Shown: piece by piece, positions 59,701-64,000 of the stretch | Layout of the letters: each line of letters opens with the position of its first letter | How positions within the stretch are numbered: position 1 is the stretch's first letter | NCBI GenBank assembly: GCA_051294375.1 | Contig: CM119268.1 | Span: 2,067,486-2,131,485 of the forward strand | DNA length: 64,000 bases | Reading direction: 5' to 3' | DNA from: Paraspadella gotoi | Lineage: Eukaryota > Chaetognatha | The notes under the pieces: model-generated | The model's input: the letters and a program-made list of their open reading frames with translations, nothing else | Told to the model about the DNA's origin: nothing | Database searches by the model: none | Translations under genes and position numbers: made by a program

Positions 59701-61040
59701 TTTTTTCCCGACAGAGGTCTAACCTGTTGACTCCTCCGTTGGCATTAAAGTAAGGTCCGGCTTGCGATTGATGCAGCAGGGAAGGAGCTCCGCCTCGCCC
59801 GCCTCCCTGCCCCATGTGCCCGCCCCCGGACATGGGTCCGTTGATGGGCGAGAGTCCGGGAGGCGGCGGCCCTAGAATCGATTGCTGGTGAATCGGGTGA
59901 TGGTGATGGTGATGATGATGGTGATTGTGATGATCCGGATTTCCTCTGTGATTCCTGCTGCTGAAATTATCCATGAATCTCCCGTCGCCGTGATGTTGTT
60001 GCTGCTGCTGCTGCTGCGTCTGCTGTTGTTGCAAGCCTTTCATCCTTGGCCCGAATCTCTCGTTGCCTCCCATTTTTCGATTCCTTCCCCGCTGTCTGCC
60101 GCCTCCTCCTCCTCCTCCTCCTCCTCCCGCCCTAGGATCCTCCCGATGCTGGAGTTCTCCGCCCACTGGGAATCCCTCCACGCCGCCGCCACCTCCGGCT
60201 CCGACCCTCTCTCCTCTGAACGGAGCCGACATCGCCGGCGGCGGCGCCTCCGCCACTTCCGGTTTCGGAGAGATCCGCGCGGGACCTCTCGCCTCCGCTA
60301 CTTCCGGCGCTCCGGCGGGCGATCGCGATCGCTCGGTTTCGCGCGGCGCCGGCGACGGGGATCCGCGGGAACGGGCGCGTTTTCGGTGGTGACGCCGGCG
60401 ACGATGACGATGTCGACGGTGATGCTTCTTGCGTCCGCGTCGCGACCGGCTGCGTCGATCCTCTTCCTCCTCGTCTTCCTCTTCTTCCTCCGGGGCGTCC
60501 TCTTGATTTTCGGGGCGCTCCTCCGTTGGGTTTGCTTCAAATATCGAAATAATAAGTGAAGTAAATTAGTACTGGTGTATAGCGTCATCCTTGAAAAATT
60601 AAAAATATATACTGTATGTAGTATCCCAAGATAAAATGAAATAACCTACAGACCTGTTTGCCAGTCGTAGTCATTGAATAAAAAGATGGTAATTATTTTG
60701 AGAATATAGTTTGAAATAAATGTTTATTTAATATATATTGATAAATAGTTTTAAAAACCTGGACACTTGGAATCCTCATCCTTCTCCTCATTTTCTTCCT
60801 CGTTGTTTTCCTCGTAAATCGGCTGAGCTTCTCGCTTCATCTTCATGGCGATGTGTTCCTTCACCAAAAGCATCTGGCGGAAGATCGAGACTTTCCGCTG
60901 AATCTCCTCCGCTTTGAATCTGAGGGTGAGGAAGAGAAGAGGAAGAGGAAAGGTGAGTTCGGCGGGTGGGTTGATTTTTTTAATTGTCACTTGACGAGAT
61001 CACAACTAAGTCATTGGAACAGTTTTCTCTCTTCCTCTCT

Positions 61041-61100
<60 letters not shown>

Positions 61101-61279
61101 CTCCCTTCCCCCATCCCTCCACCCTCGACTCACCCTTGGTATTCATGACTCAATTTCATTGCCATGCACTTGAGCTCGACCTTGCGTTGGAGCCTCGCTT
61201 CTCTCTCGTAGTCGACGAACTCTTCGTCGTTTCGTGGAAGATCGTCGGCTCCGGTCACGTGACCGTTCATCCCAGTCAT
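56777..61279 (-). CDS. SR-rich nuclear protein with His, Gln and Gly tracts (unidentified)
   Basis: Seven exons on the - strand join in phase: 61279-61134, 60919-60759, 60534-59724, 58177-57956, 57877-57752, 57670-57422 and 56915-56777; 617 residues from the ATG used. It starts with a charged helical region (DEEFVDYEREARLQRKVELK, MAMKLSHEYQG, FKAEEIQRKVSIFRQMLLVK). An acidic run and an Arg/His-rich basic run follow (RRSRSRRGRKKHHRRHRHRR), then Gly runs, a Gln tract, a His tract (about 59890-59935) and GPPPPGLSP. Next is a short helix (DRDKIAAALIDDEAELLARE) and RS-domain segments (RRGRSRSRERLAQKRDSPNK, YLERRRITSARKRPVPY, SSRSSSSSSSRSRSSS). Composition points to a splicing or RNA-processing protein; I cannot place it in a named family. 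A possible upstream exon is listed separately. Confidence 0.7.
57178..57365 (-). mobile_element. SINE-like repeat, family A, copy 2
   Basis: Reverse complement matches 17947-18181 through most of its length, with an internal deletion of about 50 bp after the GCCTCCCAACC block. It lies in the intron between exons 57670-57422 and 56915-56777 of the SR-rich gene. The same reading frame (GLKSTNRSSAAIGAGGKSFA) is open here as in copy 1. Confidence 0.75.
58178..59723. other. 1.5-kb intron of the SR-rich gene
   Basis: AT-rich with long A runs (for example 59099-59110) and no exon recognised on either strand. Confidence 0.5.
61030..61100. repeat. (CT)n tract near a donor of the SR-rich gene
   Basis: CT on the + strand, that is (GA)n on the coding strand, starting about 35 bases after the exon 61279-61134 donor. 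Confidence 0.85.
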
Positions 61280-61979
61280 CGTCGTTTCTTCCGGAATCGG
61301 CAAACGAGGTAATAATAATAAGTTGGTTTCGTGCAAAATTCCCATGGCTCGATCGACGACTTGTCAAAGATCGGAAATTGCGTTGAAAGACGAATCTGTA
61401 GTTGTCCGCATTTACTTTTTTTTCTTTCACTTTTTGGGAAGAACGAATAAAAATCTGTCTCTCTCTCTCTTTTCGTCTTTCTCGCTCACTCTCTCTCTCT
61501 CAATCTTTCTTTCTCTCGGTCCTCAGTGTCCTTGCGAAGGTCAAACTGAAGAGGACAGAATCTCATTCATTTCGTCTCGGGTCGAGATTCCGCATCAATT
61601 ATCGATTCCATCGACGATGGAATCCTATTTTATTTTTGGGCCAATCGCTGATCGAGGACGAAATCCGGATTTTTTTTTAAAGGTTTTTATTTTTATTTTT
61701 ATTTTTTATTTTTTTCTTCTTTTTGAAAACTCTCCAAAAATGAAATGACTCTTTTTTTTTATCTTTGGTCGTTGGCGAATTTAATTCCCTCCAATTTATT
61801 TAATGAATAATTATTTTTTCTTGCACGCTTCGAAGGCAATTTCAGCGATTTTTCGTAGCTTAGGAGATTGAAAAGTAAAGGTTTCGATGCCGATCGAATT
61901 AAACAAGAAATCAAAGGCCGCACGATCGAAATCTTAACGTAAAAAAAAAAGCAAGGATTCCACGCTTCTTCCTTTGGAT

Positions 61980-62304
61980 CCGTCGAGTCGGCCTGATATG
62001 GTGCCATGGATGGAACGCGGCTCGCAGGTGGCCTCCTGCGGCGGCCGCTGCGGTTTTCTCTGCGTCGGCTTTTGACGTCGCTGTTCCACGGCCGACGACC
62101 GTTTCTACGAGGCCCCGTTTCGTGCATGTTTCCATTGGCGATTTTCTCCCTTTCTCTTATCCTTTCCTCCTTGCGTTCCACCTCTTCCTCTTCGTTTCCA
62201 TCTCCCGTCCTCCGTCCTCTTCCTCTTCCTCCTCTTCCTCCGCGTTTCCGCTCTGAGTATTTGACTTCGGCTCGTTGTTGCGTGTTCGTCGTGTGCCCGA
62301 TCAA
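61980..62304 (-). CDS. Possible upstream exon of the SR-rich gene
   Basis: A - strand frame from ATG at 62304 reads a strongly charged sequence (ERKRGGRGGRGRGRR, then EEEEVERKEERIREREK, then MHETGPRRNGRRPWNSD). Composition fits a nuclear SR/RGG-type protein and the neighbour downstream on the same strand. I could not find a donor that joins to the 61279 exon in phase, so it may be a separate gene, 5' UTR, or simple-sequence shadow. Confidence 0.3.
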
Positions 62305-64000
62305 TGCCTTCGTTCTGGAGGGTTTCGGGGGTCGCGAAAGGATAATTTTTTAAAAAATTATTGTTTATTTTATTTTTTTAAAATAATTTTCTTTAATTTC
62401 GAATTTATTCGCTTCCATAATTTATTACATTTAAAAATTTGAAGTATGATAAATGTTTAAGAATAAATAAAAAATTAAAAAAAGTTATTATTTTGATTTA
62501 AAATTGTTTAATTTATATTGAGAAATAGGTATTTTTAAAAAAAAATTGTTGCAATCTTTTTTTTAGAAAGCGCGACCCCTGAGGACGGACCATCTGTCGC
62601 ATGAAGACTTTTTTTTGTCTAACTCTTGATGAAGTTTCAGTCAGATGTTAGAGAAGTTTCATAATCGTTGTGGCTAAAGGCTTATGTATACATAGAATAA
62701 ATTCATAGAATATGAATATTAAAGATCCGTTAAGAAGCTCATTATTTGACTTATATCATTTGAGAACATCAAAACTTTCGAAAATAAAAAAAATATAGAA
62801 TTAATTAATTTGAAAATATTTCTATAACCCTAGGTGTATTTCTTGTTGAGTTTTTCAAAAATTCTTATCTTTCCTATATTTAAGTATTTTATCTAATTTT
62901 ATAAGTTTATTTTGAGATGAATCGTTCACTCCAAAGATAATGATTATTATTTCTTTGAAAATTTAGTTTTATCAAAAAATGTAACATTAATTTAACAAAT
63001 GAACAGAGAATCGTTCAGATGGCACGGCAATCTTTCCGCGCTCCTCTGTTTCCGAACGAAAACAAAAGATTTTTTCCATTAAAAGCGATAAGGACTTGGA
63101 TGCACCCCATCATAATTAGACTTTTAAAATTACTTTTTACTTTCTTTTTAAAAGTTGTCTTGTTTTAATATTAATTAGTACATTAGAAAGTATAGACACA
63201 ACGTATAGATATTGTCAATGGTTTCAATTATTATCATACTCAAGGTTTTAAATATAACTTATCTTTCCTATTACTATTAGTTAAAAAAAACAAAAAAAAA
63301 CTTCAAAAAAATTATTTTTTTTTCGGCTTGAAACTATGCTAAATTCATCGGTGGAATCTTTCTTTGACAAACAATATAATACTAATTGCCATATTACTAT
63401 TCTCCCTCGACCAAACTGAACGAACGATATTAAGAAATATGGTATATTCAAGTATCACAAAATTCACAATTTTCCTCGCTACAAAGTCAGACTTTTGGAA
63501 GTCCATAATGACGATTCAAAAGTTCGGTGGATTTGAAAATGGATTTGGTTTTGATTGGAACGATCGTTGGGAAGTAAGTCAATCCCGAAGCTTCGATCAA
63601 CTGCTCCTCGGCGGGCGGCTCGATGATGTCGAGTTGAGAGTTGAACCTGTGAGAGGAATAGGAAGTCTGGGTGAGCAATATAAAAAGATTTAAAAAAAAA
63701 CTGTCAATTTAGTTTGTATGAAATATAATGTTAAACTGCTTAAAAGTGCAGACAAACAAAATCGCTAATTTTGATAAGCATCAGATTCTCGCGACGTCTT
63801 TGAATTAAATTTTATTTATCTGATGTTTGAAGTTATTAGAGCCATAAATTAAATGTTATTTGTTATCTGATGTTTAAAGTTATTCGCGCCCGAATTTTTG
63901 TTATATTTGTCAATCGTAAACGCTGAATATTTGTGATACGACGAGGCGCGATACGATTCCACGTCCGCCCACCTGACTGAGTTCTGCGCGGTGGTGCCGT
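62305..64000. other. Window end with no firmly supported gene
   Basis: Very AT-rich from 62340 to 63580. On the - strand at about 63595-63650 an acceptor-flanked stretch reads FNSQLDIIEPPAEEQLIEAS, possibly an exon. On the + strand the last about 60 bases read ARYDSTSAHLTEFCAVVP, possibly the first part of an exon cut by the window. Neither can be assigned. Confidence 0.3.

Noticed and set aside
60063-60559. + strand proline- and arginine-rich frames
   Set aside because: Antisense of the Gly/Arg/His-rich exon of the SR-rich gene.

Overview
This window comes from an intron-rich animal nuclear genome, probably an invertebrate with a compact genome. Genes carry many short GT-AG introns (about 50-300 bp) and are packed with small gaps, and the recognisable set is metazoan: Rho kinase, Chibby, PR-Set7, MAD2, UBE2Z, an extended-Tudor protein, a KCTD/BTB protein and a GT29 sialyltransferase. 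I cannot name the species. Coding exons are GC-rich; introns and spacers are AT-rich with many T or A runs and (CT)n/(GA)n microsatellites. There is one 10-base assembly gap.

Layout, left to right. Genes 1-9 are all on the + strand: ROCK C-terminal half (9-3284), CBY1 (4511-5041), KMT5A/PR-Set7 (5251-6471), API5 (6844-9334), PLPP6-like lipid phosphatase (9743-11501), DCAF7/WDR68 (12428-14279), MAD2L1 (14916-15909), SLC25A34/35-like carrier (16373-18095) and UBE2Z (20042-21943). A 34-bp minisatellite lies between the last two. Next, on the - strand (27780-23103), is a 746-residue predicted secreted protein I do not recognise; it has a coiled coil, a cysteine-rich segment and a tandem nine-residue Pro/His repeat. 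After about 3 kb with no gene I can support come an unrecognised 208-aa protein (30848-32200, +), an extended-Tudor protein (33159-38162, +) whose first intron holds a 2.1-kb fold-back element, a small two-segment membrane protein (39101-38648, -), a KCTD-like BTB protein (40473-41612, +), a GT29 sialyltransferase (41990-43716, +), a type I arginine methyltransferase homologue with a damaged SAM motif (43870-46171, +), OPA3 (46649-47585, +), a 1339-aa disordered protein with one C2H2 finger (47746-52239, +), a DDX5/DDX17-type helicase (52796-56135, +) and an SR-rich protein (61279-56777, -).

Most genes look like independent housekeeping genes (cytoskeletal kinase, ciliary and Wnt regulator, H4K20 methylation, spindle checkpoint, ubiquitin conjugation, mitochondrial carrier, helicase). 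I see no operon-like functional cluster. Exon joins below were worked out by hand from GT/AG signals and phase. For most genes the exon lengths sum to a whole number of codons; the two exceptions (API5, KCTD-like) are reported as findings. Coordinates may be off by a base or so.

The less ordinary content is repeat-driven remodelling of genes: a carrier C-terminus that runs through a GAA expansion and a SINE, a 30-bp tandem duplication that doubles a 3' splice site in the methyltransferase gene, a 36-bp minisatellite that forms a splice acceptor in API5, and two SINE-like families. The other main points are a methyltransferase homologue with several changed active-site positions and the unrecognised secreted repeat protein.
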